DNA of 7,446 bases from an uncultured Erythrobacteraceae bacterium (GTDB taxonomy: Bacteria > Pseudomonadota > Alphaproteobacteria > Sphingomonadales > Sphingomonadaceae), in NCBI GenBank assembly GCA_950071875.1, contig CATMNW010000112.1, positions 1 to 7,446 of the forward strand, written 5' to 3'. The notes beneath the pieces were generated by a model. That model was not told the DNA's origin. It saw nothing but the letters and a program-made list of their open reading frames with translations, and did no database searches. A program made the translations under genes and the position numbers. Shown one piece after another: positions 6,806 through 7,446 of this stretch (position 1 is the stretch's first letter; every line of letters begins with the position of its first letter).

Positions 6806-7446
6806 TGCAATAAGCCATTTTCGAATGCGGTCGGCGTCACGGTGAGGATGTCACCGGCGGGCGTGCCCTGCGGCAGCAATACCCTTGCGAAGTTCGGGGT
6901 GTAGCCCGTCCCGTCGCGTTCGGCGAGGACGGCGTGCGGCTTATCGACGAGCGATGCCAGCCACTCGTCGCGCGTTTGCCGGGCGGCTTCGCGCAGTTCG
7001 GAAGCGCGGCGCTTGACCGTCTGACGTTCGACCTGCGGCATGCGCGCGGCGGGCGTGCCGGGGCGGGGCGAATAGGGGAAGATATGCGCATGGATGATGC
7101 CGAGTTCACGTATGATCGAAAGGCTTGCCGCATGGTGCTCCTTGGTCTCGGTCGGGAAGCCGGCGATGAGGTCGGCGCCGATGGCGATCCCGGGGCGCCG
7201 GTCCTTCAGGCGCAGGACGAGGTCCACGGCATCTGCGCGGCTGTGGCGGCGCTTCATGCGCTTCAGGATAAGGTCGTGGCCGTGCTGCAGCGACAGGTGC
7301 AGGTGCGGCATCAGCCGTGACTCGTGCGCGAAAAGCTCGAACAGCGAGGGGTCGATCTCGATCCCGTCTAGCGAGGACATGCGAAGGCGCCGCAATTGTG
7401 GAAAGGCATCGAGGATGGCGCCGACCAGCGATCCCAGCGTCGGGGT
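6802..7446 (-). CDS. mtaB: tRNA N6-threonylcarbamoyladenosine methylthiotransferase MtaB, C-terminal part (5' end outside window)
   Basis: MtaB is a radical-SAM methylthiotransferase that converts t6A37 to ms2t6A37 in ANN-decoding tRNAs. The frame is open to the right edge and gives the last 214 residues, about half of a normal 400-430 aa protein. The N-terminal UPF0004 domain and the CxxxCxxC radical-SAM cluster cysteines are therefore not visible. Recognisable parts are LRMSSLDGIEID (21-32), PHLHLSLQHG (47-56), LKRMKRRHS (61-69), ADLIAGFPTET (91-101) and HIFPYSPRPGTPAARMP (121-137). The C-terminal TRAM-like region (about 155-214) includes VLAERDGTGYTPNFARV. LKRMKRRH and SPRPGTPAA favour MtaB over MiaB and RimO. 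The TTG at 7395 and ATG at 7380 are internal, not starts. The gene heads the visible part of the mtaB-ftsY-yciB-GNAT unit, joined to ftsY by an ATGA overlap. Confidence 0.92.
   Translation of the reverse strand, partial: TPTLGSLVGAILDAFPQLRRLRMSSLDGIEIDPSLFELFAHESRLMPHLHLSLQHGHDLILKRMKRRHSRADAVDLVLRLKDRRPGIAIGADLIAGFPTETKEHHAASLSIIRELGIIHAHIFPYSPRPGTPAARMPQVERQTVKRRASELREAARQTRDEWLASLVDKPHAVLAERDGTGYTPNFARVLLPQGTPAGDILTVTPTAFENGLLQ

Noticed and set aside
1..7446. Search for an undescribed system (defence, mobile element, CRISPR, non-coding RNA)
   Set aside because: All long frames with real protein character belong to known housekeeping families. There are no repeat arrays, transposase or integrase genes, tRNA genes or long non-coding stretches.

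Overview
The window reads as an ordinary, gene-dense stretch of chromosome from a high-GC alphaproteobacterium. Sphingomonadales, perhaps Erythrobacteraceae, is my best guess. It rests on protein style (a short FtsY without an acidic domain, a short CcmI-like TPR protein, and an mtaB-ftsY-yciB run) and not on any marker gene. Eight protein genes fill almost all of it, and both ends cut through a gene. I see no RNA gene, mobile element, CRISPR array or phage sequence.

Left part, + strand, 1-2757: the distal half of a cytochrome c maturation (System I) operon in the order ccmF (3' part only), ccmG/dsbE, ccmH, and a ccmI-like TPR gene. Each junction is an ATGA start/stop overlap, so the four genes are almost certainly co-transcribed and translationally coupled. 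Together they deliver reduced apocytochrome c to the haem lyase: CcmG and CcmH are the thioredoxin-like and CXXC thiol-handling proteins, CcmI-like proteins hold the apocytochrome, and CcmF attaches haem on the periplasmic side.

Middle, + strand, 2758-4798: a 97-base gap is the only real intergenic space. It holds a GC-rich inverted repeat. A full-length kup gene follows, encoding a KUP/HAK/KT-family potassium uptake permease.

Right part, - strand, 7446-4795: reading in its own direction, the run is mtaB (C-terminal part only; tRNA methylthiotransferase), ftsY (signal recognition particle receptor GTPase), a yciB/ispZ-type inner-membrane septation protein, and a small GNAT acetyltransferase. 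Neighbouring genes overlap by 4, 1 and 1 bases, indicating one polycistronic unit. This unit converges on kup so tightly that the two stop codons share the same CTAG palindrome.

I looked for an undescribed system and found none. The points worth a second look are architectural: the shared convergent stop codons with no terminator space, the inverted repeat before kup, the tight coupling of a GNAT gene to ftsY/yciB, and the shortened CcmI-like protein.
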